Source of the DNA: Gemmatimonadaceae bacterium
GTDB taxonomy: Bacteria; Gemmatimonadota; Gemmatimonadetes; Gemmatimonadales; Gemmatimonadaceae
DNA: 64,000 nt
Reading direction: 5' to 3'
Assembly (NCBI GenBank): GCA_037721215.1
Contig: JBBJNV010000012.1
Location: forward strand, 53,222-117,221
Under the pieces are notes generated by a model, which saw only the letters and a list, made by a program, of their open reading frames with translations, was not told where the DNA came from and made no database searches. Both the position numbers and the translations under genes were made by a program. Below, piece after piece: positions 10,154 through 19,052 of this stretch (position 1 is the stretch's first letter; every line of letters begins with the position of its first letter).

Positions 10154-10690
10154 TGGCCAGTTTTGCAAGGCGGAGCTGGTGTTCTCTGATTTGCTGTATG
10201 CCCCAAACCTTGGCCTCGCCAATTTCTTTAGTCAGTACATACGCGCTGTTATTGAGCAGTTGCTTCTTATCAGCAAAGGGGGCGTTCCCAATCTTGGAAT
10301 TGTCGCTGGCCTTCAGGAGAACCAAGTTCCCTAACTTCTTGTAGTACGCTGCACGGTTTCCGGATCGATAGTAAGCCATCCCCCTGCGGGTTTTCCGGAA
10401 GCACGTGTTCCAAGGTGATTACGGTTTCTTCGTTGTCCGGCACATAGGAAGGCTCCTTCTCTTCCTTTATCTGCAACTCAAGAGCGCGCAAGTAATACCG
10501 CGCTAGGTTGTTCGCAGAGACTCTCGCTTCGGCAAACGCGGTCATGAACAGCGCATCGCTCGGAACGCTATCGCCCATCGCTGTAATGAGCTGTTTAGCG
10601 GTTTTGACCCTTCCCGAGTCTACGTCGTTGGCGCGTGTTCCCCAGAGTTTGTCCAACACTCCCCCTCGTCCACCCACGAGAAGGAAACGA
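10119..10690 (-). pseudogene. GmrSD/DUF262-DUF1524-type nuclease, C-terminal remnant with frameshifts
   Basis: Two overlapping frames rebuild one protein end. The upstream piece carries TVITLEHVLPENPQ, the HNH-like histidine motif of DUF1524. The downstream piece carries KKLGNLVLLKASDNSKIGN and ends IKTWPL, the usual close of this domain. Restoring the linker (WLTIDPETVQ in a third frame) needs two indels near 10340-10380. The DUF262 N-terminal NTPase part is absent; homology stops at about 10680 where transposase sequence begins on the other strand. GmrSD-type enzymes restrict modified phage DNA. This copy is dead. Confidence 0.7.
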
Positions 10691-11001
10691 ACAGACCAGT
10701 AGACACAGAGCTGGAAGGCCGCAATGGGCGACCCGACGAGAAGTACGTCATCACGTCACACGTCGAACGCCCGCACCTAACGATGCGGACGCAGATTCGC
10801 TGCTTTACCCGCCTGACCAATGCCTTCTCAAAGAAGAGGGAGAATCACAGGTTCGCTGTTGCCCTGCATTTTACGGATTACAACTACTGCCGCCCTCACC
10901 AGACGCTTAACAAAAACCGTCAAGCGAATCCATACGACTCCGGCAATGGCGTTAGGCCTGACCGATCATGTAGGGGGAGGCCGAAGAAATCGAAGTCCTG
11001 A
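10690..11001 (+). pseudogene. IS1-like transposase, C-terminal fragment
   Basis: The frame, open from 10690 with an internal ATG at 10783, reads VERPHLTMRTQIRCFTRLTN followed by AFSKK and CRPHQTL, the highly conserved C-terminal block of IS1-type DDE transposases. The N-terminal half and the inverted repeats are not visible. The tail after the QTL block (GNGVRPDRSCRGRPKKSKS) looks unrelated. It marks past transposon activity exactly at the GmrSD remnant's broken end. Confidence 0.65.
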
Positions 11002-11196
11002 TGAATAGTGATTCAAACTGATCCACTACCCTTAAGCCAACTCCGTTGACAGCCTTTTCATTCGTCCTCCTAGCCAGTAATCTCATACCTCCCTAAGATC
11101 AAAGCGGCTCGGCTTTCTGCGTTAGCAATCTTTGCCGGTCACATCGCTTTATCGCGGCCCAAGGCAGTTTTATAGTTTCACCGTACTCAGAGGCAG

Positions 11197-12174
11197 ATGA
11201 CAGGTATACGTCCCCGAACTTACACAGAACGCGCAATCGTAGATGGTCTGGCTACAATTTCTGGTGAGGGGAAACAAGAGCGCATCAGGTATAGTGTTGC
11301 GAACCATTCCGAGCGCTGGGCCGACCCCGAAGAGAAAGTCAGGGCAGAGTTTTGGGCGGAGCTAGTCTACAAGTATGGGTATCCTCCGGAGCGAATTCGG
11401 TTCGAAGTGAATGTCCCTCGTCGGACCCCGAACGACTACGCTGACCTCGTTATCTACAACGACGTTGAATTAAAGTCTCCATATTTCGTGTTCGAGTGTA
11501 AACGCTCCGACGTGAGCGATGCGGAGTTTGCGCAGTCGATCAAACAAGCCTGTGGCAATCGCGCCAGTTTAGCAGCCCCAAACGCGGGCGCTATCGCGGG
11601 TCTAACTAGGCGCCTCCTTCGATTTGACAAATTTCCACCAGGTGAGCGAGACCGGAATCACCTCACCGACATCCCAAAGCGATACGGCAAACCACCGGAA
11701 TGGCGTTTCTACAAGAATACGACAGGACGCGACCTCGCCGCTGTTCCGCGCGAAGAACTACGTAGCGCCATACGAAAATGCCACCAAACTCTATGGGAAG
11801 GAGGGCGACGAAGCCCCATTGCCGCGTTCGGCGAATTCTGCAAGATCATTTTCGTCAAACACCGCGATGAGAAAGATCCGGATCGAGGCGACGGAAAACC
11901 TTACGCTTTCCAGCGCAGGGATGGGGAGACCGCTGCGGAACTTGCCGTTCGAATCAACAAGCTATATGACGCCGAGAAGGCTCGCGAGCCAGACGTCTTC
12001 ACCGAGCGCTTAAATATTGAAGCTCCGATCCTCGCCCACTGCGTGGAGCACTTGGAAGGCATTTCGCTCGACCGGACTGAGCTGGATACCAAGGGTGTGG
12101 CATTCGAAGAGTTCATGGGCGGCTTCTTTAAGGGAGATTTCGGTCAGTACTTCACTCCAGCAGCGCGCGCTTGA
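11197..12174 (+). pseudogene. Type I-like DNA methyltransferase/R-subunit N-terminal part, truncated at the FGQYFTP motif
   Basis: The 325-residue product has an HSDR_N-like nuclease domain (about 50-130: ADLVIYNDVELKSPYFVFEC KR, with D, E and CxK acidic/basic positions). A helical HsdM N-terminal-type region follows, ending FKGDFGQYFTPAARA. In intact N6-adenine methyltransferases FGQYFTPR leads into the SAM-binding and NPPY motifs; here the frame leaves homology right after TP and stops. No SAM or NPPF/NPPY motif follows. It is thus a truncated restriction-modification gene, probably inactive as a methylase. The N-terminal nuclease-like domain could still be made. Confidence 0.6.
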
Positions 12175-12236
12175 CCCGAGTCGGGACTTCGCCGCCCGCC
12201 ATCCGGGTGAACTTGCAGCGTGGGTATTGGACTCCT

Positions 12237-12794
12237 TTAGCTACCGCGAACCATGACGGGTATCGGCAATATCCAAGGCGCCGACATTTTGCTCGGGAAC
12301 TCGGCACGTATCCAGTACCTGCCGGGTGGAACCGCCATTCTTCTTACGTCGCGAAGATCCCACTGCGAAGCGAACACTATTGAATCCCCGGGCGACACGT
12401 ACATCCTGTAGACGTTGAGATCGAGATCCCGTCCTCCTCTATGGCTCCACACGGGTCGCGAATTGTCCGAGCTCGCAAAGAAATCAAACCCCTCCGATGG
12501 CGAAGAGGTGAGCGTGAATTCAGCGACAACAGATGAATGGTTCACTACTACCAATCTCATTCGCAGGGTGTCCCCTAGACGCAACTCGTTTTTCGCCAAA
12601 CGAATTGCGTACGAGAACGGGGAGTTCCTGGCCACTTTCGACAGTGGCGCGCTTGCAACTACCGGAGAAAGCGGATCCGGCGCGTGTGTGATACCAGTCT
12701 GCGCTGCCGGCGGCGCCTGTTGCGAGCCACAAGCTAAAATCGAAGAGGCAAGGATCACCAAAAATGCCACAACGACCGAGCGACGGCGGATCAT
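12237..12794 (-). CDS. Lipoprotein with BsuPI-like (proteinase inhibitor) domain, module copy 1
   Basis: The 185-residue protein starts MIRRRSVVVAFLVILASSIL followed by a lipobox Cys (LACGS), so it should be a lipoprotein. From about residue 60 the sequence has the layout of BsuPI/Ig-like inhibitor domains: a LRLGDTLRMRLVVVNHS strand pair, a VWSHRGG turn, VSPGDSIVFASQWDL and a closing PPGRYWIRAEF. It sits 8 bp downstream of a trypsin-fold protease gene and is clearly co-transcribed. Two more protease/lipoprotein pairs of the same order lie at 21.4-23.3 and 23.6-25.1 kb. An inhibitor or chaperone of its protease partner is the obvious but unproved role. Confidence 0.65.
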   Translation of the reverse strand: MIRRRSVVVAFLVILASSILACGSQQAPPAAQTGITHAPDPLSPVVASAPLSKVARNSPFSYAIRLAKNELRLGDTLRMRLVVVNHSSVVAEFTLTSSPSEGFDFFASSDNSRPVWSHRGGRDLDLNVYRMYVSPGDSIVFASQWDLRDVRRMAVPPGRYWIRAEFPSKMSAPWILPIPVMVRGS

Positions 12795-12802
12795 CTTTGA
12801 TT

Positions 12803-14140
12803 TTACGACGTCGCAGGAAGATAGCCCAACTCTTGATGGATGGACCCAAGCTGGCTGAACACAAACCCGCCAAACGTGCTGCTATACCCGCGCAACACTC
12901 CGTATAACGAGACCTCGTCGAAGATGGGCGACGTGTACTGGAACACCGGCGAGCCGCTATCACCTGCGCCCGCACCAGCGCTAACGACATCCTGGCACAA
13001 GTACCAATAGGAGTTGGCGCTCGAATTAACGCATGTACTTACGACCGGACCATAGGTCCAGCCGGTTGAGGCCCCGACTTTATCAAGTGTCTGAAATTGC
13101 GTCGCGCGATCGACCTCCGCAGTGATCGTAAGAGTACCCGATATTTCCGTTGGCCCGTCCCCTGTCGGGCCAGACACCGCATAAAGCGGGCGCCAAATAC
13201 GCCCCTGCCCAGCTGATCCGGGTGCGCTGAAGGACGAATACACAAATAGCGCAGCGTCGGAGTAACGGCAGGCTGAGAGGGGGGTGGGGCACTCCTCATT
13301 CACTTCCGCAGAAAAGTAACTGGGATCGTCTGATTCTTGACCGATAACGGTGCCGAGTGCAGCATCCGGTTGATAGAAGATCGTTTGATTGCTGTACTCT
13401 TGGCCGCGATACCGTGTACAATGCGAGTTCGTAACAAAAAATCGTCCAGATAGTGTATTGAATCCCAACGAACATTCCTTGTTGGCGTTATAGGAGACGA
13501 TTTTTAAGCCCGCAGCGTGAGGACTTACATATCCCCGCAACGAGTCGGTGAGATCGCGCTCGGGTGGCGCGACCCTTATCTCCAAAGCCATGGCGGGGAG
13601 CTGAAGCTGCTCTGCGATTCCCCTGAGACGCGTCGCTGCGGCCGCACTTGGCGCCCCCGCTACGATACGATTTTGCCCTTCATCTAAGTCGATGGCATGA
13701 AGTACTCCAGCGGCGGCGCCAGACCGGAATAGCGCGTCGCGCCAAGCATCTAACTGGCGAAATGTGAAAACGCCTTGATGAATGATGATGGCGCGGCCGC
13801 CTGCGCCTCGGAAATGCGCGCTAGGCCCAAGGCCGGCGAACACTTGCTGTACAGCGTTCTTTGCAAGATCGGTTTGGGAGAGGTCGGTTAGAACCACGTG
13901 CAGATTCGCGTTGCCATCGGTGTAGTAACCACCGAATCCCGAGATCTGCTGCGCTAGAGCATTGAACTTTTTCTCGCCTGGCAGCCCCTTCAGCAGAATC
14001 TCAGTTTGTACGGGAATCTCAGTTTGTGCGGATGGTACATTGTCCGAGGTTGAGCTTGGGCCCGCCGGACCTCCGTCGATGCAGCCGGCGATGCCGCACA
14101 GCATTGCAAAGAGACCGGCGCGACTACGCGAAATAGCCAT
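12803..14140 (-). CDS. Secreted trypsin-fold (S1-type) serine protease lipoprotein, module copy 1
   Basis: I chose the ATG at 14140 because AGGAGAAACG precedes it; a TTG six codons earlier is the longer option. The precursor (445 aa) has a lipobox at IAGC, then a propeptide-like region containing SGFGGYYTDGN that is shared with copy 2. The catalytic triad is clear: His in VTNSHC (about 240), Asp in CRYSDAAL (about 295) and Ser in GAGDSGSPVF (about 395). It should act at the outer membrane or periplasm. The BsuPI-like lipoprotein follows after 8 bp. Substrate unknown. Confidence 0.8.
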   Translation of the reverse strand: MAISRSRAGLFAMLCGIAGCIDGGPAGPSSTSDNVPSAQTEIPVQTEILLKGLPGEKKFNALAQQISGFGGYYTDGNANLHVVLTDLSQTDLAKNAVQQVFAGLGPSAHFRGAGGRAIIIHQGVFTFRQLDAWRDALFRSGAAAGVLHAIDLDEGQNRIVAGAPSAAAATRLRGIAEQLQLPAMALEIRVAPPERDLTDSLRGYVSPHAAGLKIVSYNANKECSLGFNTLSGRFFVTNSHCTRYRGQEYSNQTIFYQPDAALGTVIGQESDDPSYFSAEVNEECPTPLSACRYSDAALFVYSSFSAPGSAGQGRIWRPLYAVSGPTGDGPTEISGTLTITAEVDRATQFQTLDKVGASTGWTYGPVVSTCVNSSANSYWYLCQDVVSAGAGAGDSGSPVFQYTSPIFDEVSLYGVLRGYSSTFGGFVFSQLGSIHQELGYLPATS

Positions 14141-14159
14141 CGTTTCTCCTGAAGTCAAA

Positions 14160-15035
14160 AAACTCTGCCGAATCCAGCCTTAGCCGGTGCAGCCAGTCCC
14201 GCAACCCATGTTCTGAGACATCATGGTCGACTTTTCGGGAGACGCAAGGCGTGAGCCATATTCGCCGTGTTGGCCAATAATCCACTGTCGTTGTAGTGCT
14301 AGACTGGGAACCGTGTGAAACGGATTGGCAAACCGCCACGCGCGCCCGGAGATGTCTTCGCGCTCTCCGCAGTCAACCGCTGTGTACCGCTTACGCCGGA
14401 CGGCGTCGAGCAGCGACGAAATATTCGTCCACTCGCAGCGCTCCTTCTCCAGCCTCGGCGCGAGCGTGAGGGCAAATGCGCTGTCGGCGGGGGGCCCCGG
14501 CGGGTCTAGGGGAGCACAAGGCGCGCGCGGCGTCGCACCACCACTTCTAAGCCCGGCACTGGAGGCGGCGCCATGAGCCCAACGCGGCGTCGCGCGCTTC
14601 GAGGAGATAACGCATCCGCTGCCCGGCAATCCATCAGTCGCGCGGAGACGAACCGCCGTTCTGTCGCGCCCTTTGATGGGCTTCGCCCGTGCCCACCAAT
14701 CAGCTTTAGTTCTGCTGGCTCGGCATCCTCGATGTCATTCTTGACAGAGTCGCACTACCCGCATCTCGCAACTGACTGCTAACGCTGGGGGCTTGACGGG
14801 AGTTGCACGCGGCGCACCGCTTGGGAAAGCAATCGGGGCCCTCACTACCCGCTTGGGGGTTTCGATCGAGTCGCCCCCACTGGTCTCAGCGTCCGCGCTG
14901 TTAGCACCAGCGCGAGCGTCGAAACACTGAGGTGAGCCGGACAAGACCGCCAGCACGTTCTTCGCCAATTCAATTTCAGCGATAGTCCTGAGACCAATGG
15001 GATACCAGGTCTCGCGAGGCCAGCGACCGTGGGCA
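14160..15035. other. About 0.9 kb without a recognisable gene
   Basis: Open frames exist on both strands (for example leftward 14180-14629, ending in a Cys/Gly-rich CGTGCTG tail), but none has a ribosome site, domain or convincing composition. The leftward frame running into the sufU end (about 14735-15030) has protein-like stretches such as GLRTIAEIELAKNVLAVLSG and may be the relic of a truncated gene. I cannot identify it. Confidence 0.4.
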
Positions 15036-15488
15036 TTAGGCTTGCCGCCGCTCCAACACCGTTTCAAGCGCGTTCCACGCCAGCAGCGCACACTTAACTC
15101 GCGCGGGAAATTTCGCTACGCCGCTCAGCGCCCGCAGGGAGCCGAGTGTCGTGTCGTCGGCAGCCGTGGCATCGCCCATCACCATCGCCCGAAACCGCGT
15201 TTTCAGCGCGTCGATCTCGGCTGTGCTCTGACCCTTGATTAGCTGAGTCATCATTGACGCCGAAGCTTGCGATATCGAACAACCACGGCCGGAAAAGGTG
15301 AGGTCGCGTATTGTGTCGCCATCGAACGCAACGTTAAGCACGATCTCATCGCCGCAGAGCGGATTTTTCATTGTTACCGATGCATCGGCGCCGGCGAGAT
15401 CGCCTTTGTTGCGCGGGCGGCGGTAGTGATCCAGGATCATCTCCTGGTATAACCCGGCAACCTGCGCAGCGCGGTCAGAGAGCGGCAT
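15036..15488 (-). CDS. sufU: SufU-type Fe-S cluster scaffold / zinc-dependent sulfurtransferase
   Basis: This 150-residue protein is a full-length SufU. It has the N-terminal YQEMILDHYRRPRNKG, the first metal-ligand Cys in KNPLCGDE, the second in GRGCSISQASAS and the third in RVKCALLAWNAL, together with the insert that separates SufU from IscU. SufU accepts persulfide sulfur from the SufS cysteine desulfurase for Fe-S assembly. It overlaps the end of the truncated sufS by 14 bp, the normal SUF operon order, but sufB, sufC and sufD are not in the window. It may therefore be an expressed orphan or a displaced operon end. Confidence 0.85.
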   Translation of the reverse strand: MPLSDRAAQVAGLYQEMILDHYRRPRNKGDLAGADASVTMKNPLCGDEIVLNVAFDGDTIRDLTFSGRGCSISQASASMMTQLIKGQSTAEIDALKTRFRAMVMGDATAADDTTLGSLRALSGVAKFPARVKCALLAWNALETVLERRQA

Positions 15489-15861
15489 GGCCGAATATCT
15501 CCCGCGCTTTCAGTACGCCTTCGATGAGAGCGTCGGTATCTGATTCATCGTTGTAGACATAGAACGATGCGCGCGCTGTCGCCGGGACGTCGAGGCGCCT
15601 CATCAGCGGTTGTGCGCAGTGATTGCCAGCGCGAATGCAGATGTCGTCAGCGTCGAGGATGGTTGCAAGATCGTGTGGATGTACATCGCCCAGGGTGAAG
15701 CTGATCACTCCGCTTCGGTAGGGCGGCGGAGGGCCGTAGACGCGTTCATCATCTATCTCGCTGAGCCGCGCGTACGCATCCGCCACGAGGCGTTGTTCAT
15801 GCCTCAGCACGTCATCCATTCCGATGTTGTCCAGATAGCTCGCCGCGGCGGCCAGGGTCAA
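15475..15861 (-). pseudogene. sufS: Cysteine desulfurase SufS, C-terminal third only
   Basis: The frame contains the SufS C-terminal domain with the active-site loop RAGNHCAQPLMRRL (catalytic Cys) and the closing region of the fold. It starts abruptly at LAAAASYLDNIGMDDV, which in intact SufS lies about 270-280 residues in. The PLP-binding lysine and large domain are missing, so no functional desulfurase can be made. The break at about 15,861 is sharp and the sequence beyond it is unrelated. It looks like the edge of a relocated suf operon fragment. Confidence 0.75.
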
Positions 15862-16614
15862 GCACCAGCTAGCGAACGTCGATCACCCTCGAGCTGCTCA
15901 CAGGGCTCCAGCCCGGCGGCGGCGCATCGAGTTTCAGGATATACCTTCCGCTTGGAATCAACGATAGATCGAAAGCCACGCTGCGCGTTGCGAAACCTTT
16001 GTGCGAGGGAAGCTCGCGCCACGCGGATGCACTCAAGGCGAAGGCGGGCGAGACAGTACGCGTTTTCGTCGCAATGTCGGCCCCAACGGTAGTGGACCGG
16101 TTTGCATGAACAGGCAGTGCATACCGACGCTGCTTAACGGTGCTTTTTTCTTACCGTCTTCGTTAGGCGCTTGCGCGGAGGCTTTGGGGTTCCTCACGCG
16201 GGAGATTCTCTGTCGCCTGCCGAACAACATAAAATGCCGGGATTCCTCTCAGGATGGGGCGCGCGTTCGGCGATTGAGAAGGTGCTTCAACCACCTACCT
16301 GCTATGGCGGTGCAGAACAGCGCGCCTAACCGCTACCCCGCCTGAGCATTACGTAAATGCAAGGACGTCAGCGCAAGACCTCAGCTCGACGTCTCGCCTG
16401 CGCTTTTAAACAGTGAGGGTTTCTTCTTTAGCAAACGTAGCATTCCTGCTGCCAATGTGGCCACTACCGCTTGTCAATCGAGAGGATTGTATAGTTTTTT
16501 TGAAGAAAACGGGTGCGGCCCCTTTACGGGGTGAGAAGGAGTAAAAAGCGTTACCACTGCACTCAAATTACATTCTGCGACAGGCAACGTAACTACGTAT
16601 AGCCGGAGACGATC
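15862..16614. other. Junction region with a possible coding relic
   Basis: Rightward from about 15,878 a frame reads ITLELLTGLQPGGGASSFRI and continues to a TGA near 16,109 (closing VRVFVAMSAPTVVDRFA). It has protein-like composition but no start codon after the upstream TAG, so it may be the 3' stump of a gene cut at the sufS junction. From 16,110 to 16,614 I see nothing beyond an AT-rich stretch around 16,490 that could hold the promoter of the next gene. Confidence 0.4.
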
Positions 16615-16959
16615 TTGCTGGAATTTCTAACGGATGAAGTCGCTCTAGCCATAAGCCACGCTATTCTGTTGCTGACCCTGATATACGCCTTCGCCAAGGC
16701 ATTTCAAATTCGATTCATTAGAGGGTGGCCCGGCGTTGTAGGCCGTGGAGAGAATAGCATGGGGATGCTGGCAGGCGGTTTTGCGACAACGCTGGGGGTC
16801 TTTGCGCTGCTTCTCGAGCTTTCGAATCACGCCCTCGAAGGTCGAAAGTCCCTCGTCATGCTGGGCGATTTCGGTGCTTTACTCTACTTGTTCTTTTTCA
16901 ATACTTGGTTTCGAAACCAGATCGTAGGCCGCTTTTCCGCACGGCACAACGAATCGTAG
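16615..16959 (+). CDS. Small integral membrane protein of unknown function
   Basis: The 114-residue product has three hydrophobic spans (about 10-28, 48-70 and 78-97: AISHAILLLTLIYAFAKAFQ; MLAGGFATTLGVFALLLEL; FGALLYLFFFNTWF) and a basic tail. The TTG start is preceded by GGAGA at proper spacing. No family is recognised. Neighbours are fragments, so context gives no role. Confidence 0.5.
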   Translation: MLEFLTDEVALAISHAILLLTLIYAFAKAFQIRFIRGWPGVVGRGENSMGMLAGGFATTLGVFALLLELSNHALEGRKSLVMLGDFGALLYLFFFNTWFRNQIVGRFSARHNES

Positions 16960-17176
16960 GGTACAGATTTGTTATCGATTTTTTGCCAAGCAGGGGGAGT
17001 CTCGGATTGCCTCACTGATTTCTGCCAGGAATTTCCGAGTTGTTACCTTGCTGTTAGGTTGATTGTCCTAATGCCAGCTGAACTTGCTTTTTCAAGCAGT
17101 CTTGACAAACACATGGCAAGCACCAATACTTCCTTTGTCGCCCCGACTACGTACGATTAATGGGGCGGCCTACTAG

Positions 17177-17203
17177 AGGGCTCCTTCGGGAGCCCTTTTT
17201 ATT
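17177..17203 (+). terminator. Rho-independent terminator with UUCG tetraloop
   Basis: AGGGCTCC-TTCG-GGAGCCCT followed by TTTTATT is a textbook intrinsic terminator. It sits just before the NYN fragment and would end transcription coming from the left; no intact gene ends directly at it, and the small membrane protein gene stops 218 bp upstream. Confidence 0.85.
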
Positions 17204-17208
17204 AAGCA

Positions 17209-17345
17209 ATGGGACCCGAAATGGACCGGATTGCCGTGTTTGTTGATGCCGGATACCTGTTTGCGCAGGGCAGCATTCTACTGTCGGGGAAGAAGCTGGC
17301 TCGCAGCGACCTGGTTTTTGACCCTCACTGCATCAAGGTGCGCCT
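17209..17345 (+). pseudogene. NYN/LabA-type (DUF88) PIN-fold nuclease, N-terminal stump
   Basis: From the ATG at 17209 or 17221 the frame reads MDRIAVFVDAGYLFAQGSIL, the first beta-strand and metal-site Asp of NYN-domain nucleases. Homology ends after about 40 residues, where the sequence becomes the antisense of an RHS-repeat fragment. The remaining catalytic residues are missing. Confidence 0.6.
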
Positions 17346-18462
17346 GCCGGAAAGATCATACGTATGCTGCTGCCCTGAGGTCGCAGCATCGACAAGCGGG
17401 TTGGAGTTGCCGCCGATCCCGGTGGTATCGGTCCTGAGCGCGCCTCCGCGATAATACGTGCGCCTCACCCTCGCGTAGAGGTTACTAGCCTGCGTCATAT
17501 TCCCGAACGAGTCGTAGACCAATCGCGCCGTGTCGGCGGGAATGCGAAGGCTCTCGCCGGAGTTCGGGTAATAAGGGAAAACCATAAGGCATGTAATCGG
17601 TCCGACCGGGAGATTCTCGCAGCGTTGCCGTGGATGCATGACTTCCGGGACCACGCGGGTGGTCAGACGGTTGAGCACGTTGTAAGACTGCGTCACCCAC
17701 GCGCCGCTCCGATGTTTGGCGCTGATGAGGTTGCCCGCAGGATCGTAAACCATGCTGTCGGGGCCAGTTCCGACCCGGCGTTTTCTCAGTCGTCCAGCAG
17801 CATCATATGTCAGACGCTCATCGAGCTGAACCTCGCCCACAGACGAGAGAGCCCGCTTGGAAACCAGATTGCCCTCAGCATCGTAGGCACTGCTGTCGGT
17901 TTTGAGGAGCTCACCGACAACCGCGGTGTCCGGCGCGAACGACGCGCTGAGCGGCAGCGAATACGGCCGAGGGGGTCCGTAACTTTCGGTCCCAATCATA
18001 CGATCGGCTGCGTCGTAGGCGATACGCGTGCGACCGGTTGTGTCTGCGGTGGCCACAACGGTATCACGTCCGATCGCATCCTTCAGGAACTCGGTGAAAT
18101 AAGGTGTGGTCGCTGCGCGCCCCATGGGAGTCCAGGTGCGCGATGTATTGCCGAGTACGTCGTATGTCACCGAGTCGGGCAATAATCCAGGCTCCGTGAC
18201 GCCTCTCACCTGATTGTCGGCAGTGTACGTGAACTTCACGCGCCGCGCGGCATCTGAACCCGTCCGCATGGAATCGACAATCGGTCGGGTGGTTTGGTAG
18301 AACGTTCGCGTCCGCTCACCCATAGGGCGAATGACACTGTCCGGCTGATTCCAGACTGCGTTCCACGCGTATTTCGTAGTGGAATTCTCGCTCGTGTTGT
18401 ACGGATCTACCGCAACCGTCGAGTCAGGGAGGCCGCGCGAGTTGGCCGGGAGCTCTGGCCGT
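17325..18462 (-). pseudogene. RHS/YD-repeat protein, internal fragment
   Basis: The frame holds a run of YD repeats (VTYDVLGNTSRTWTP; RIAYDAADRMIGTES; LTYDAAGRLRKRRVG; MVYDPAGNLISAKH; LVYDSFGNMTQASN) and stays open upstream past the first Met (18323) to about 18462. Intact RHS proteins are over 1000 residues and end in a core PxxxxDPxG motif plus a variable toxin. Both ends are missing here, and the 3' side runs into the NYN stump. It is a non-functional relic. Confidence 0.75.
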
Positions 18463-18485
18463 CTCTTTTCTTTTAAAGCACGGCA

Positions 18486-18992
18486 CTACCGTCCGAGTGA
18501 TCGATTATAGAGCCATATCGAACGACTTAACAGATCAAAGCTTTTGCTATGCCGCCACCCGCCGTAGGTGGACACAGCTACGCCTGCGACTGCGGCTCCC
18601 AAGGCCAAATTGTTGCCGTGATTCGCCACGGAGATGCCGATCCCAATTACACTAACGACCGCTCCACCCCAAAGCGCTGATGATGAGGCGCGATGGCTGC
18701 GCTTAAAGCGCCGAGCTTCGTCGGCAGCTTCGGGGACACTCGTCATGAGCGATGAAAGGTCAGTGCCCGTAAAAAGGGTAAATTCACCAACCTTTCGATC
18801 GTCAGCCCCCTGCACTACGCGCCAACTACCCATTCGCAACGTAAAGCGCAGCGCACAACGGTCGTAGTCGCAAGCTTGCGGTGCGTTTAAGTTGTTTTTC
18901 GTTAGCAGGCTTGAGCCACCATCAGACATCTGCGCGGACCCCGGAATCGCAATGAATAAAGCGAAGATTGGCAATAAGGTTGTCTTTTTCAC
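18486..18992 (-). CDS. Secreted/membrane protein of unknown function
   Basis: The 168-residue protein starts at a GTG with GGAGG close upstream and a signal peptide (MKKTTLLPIFALFIAIPGSA). A Cys-pair region follows (QACDYDRCALRF), then a helix and two short hydrophobic, Gly-rich spans (LWGGAVVSVIGIGISVA; LALGAAVAGVAVSTYGG). I recognise no family. It is flanked by the RHS fragment and the frameshifted lipoprotein, both on the same strand. Confidence 0.5.
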   Translation of the reverse strand: MKKTTLLPIFALFIAIPGSAQMSDGGSSLLTKNNLNAPQACDYDRCALRFTLRMGSWRVVQGADDRKVGEFTLFTGTDLSSLMTSVPEAADEARRFKRSHRASSSALWGGAVVSVIGIGISVANHGNNLALGAAVAGVAVSTYGGWRHSKSFDLLSRSIWLYNRSLGR

Positions 18993-19052
18993 AAGCCTCC
19001 CGTTTCATTTGGTTGACGTTAACCAGAATGCAGACTGTCGAGAAACGCTCAA

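Noticed and set aside
14180..14629. 149-residue leftward open frame with CGTGCTG tail
   Set aside because: No ribosome site, no domain, mixed composition in the first half; not supported as a gene.
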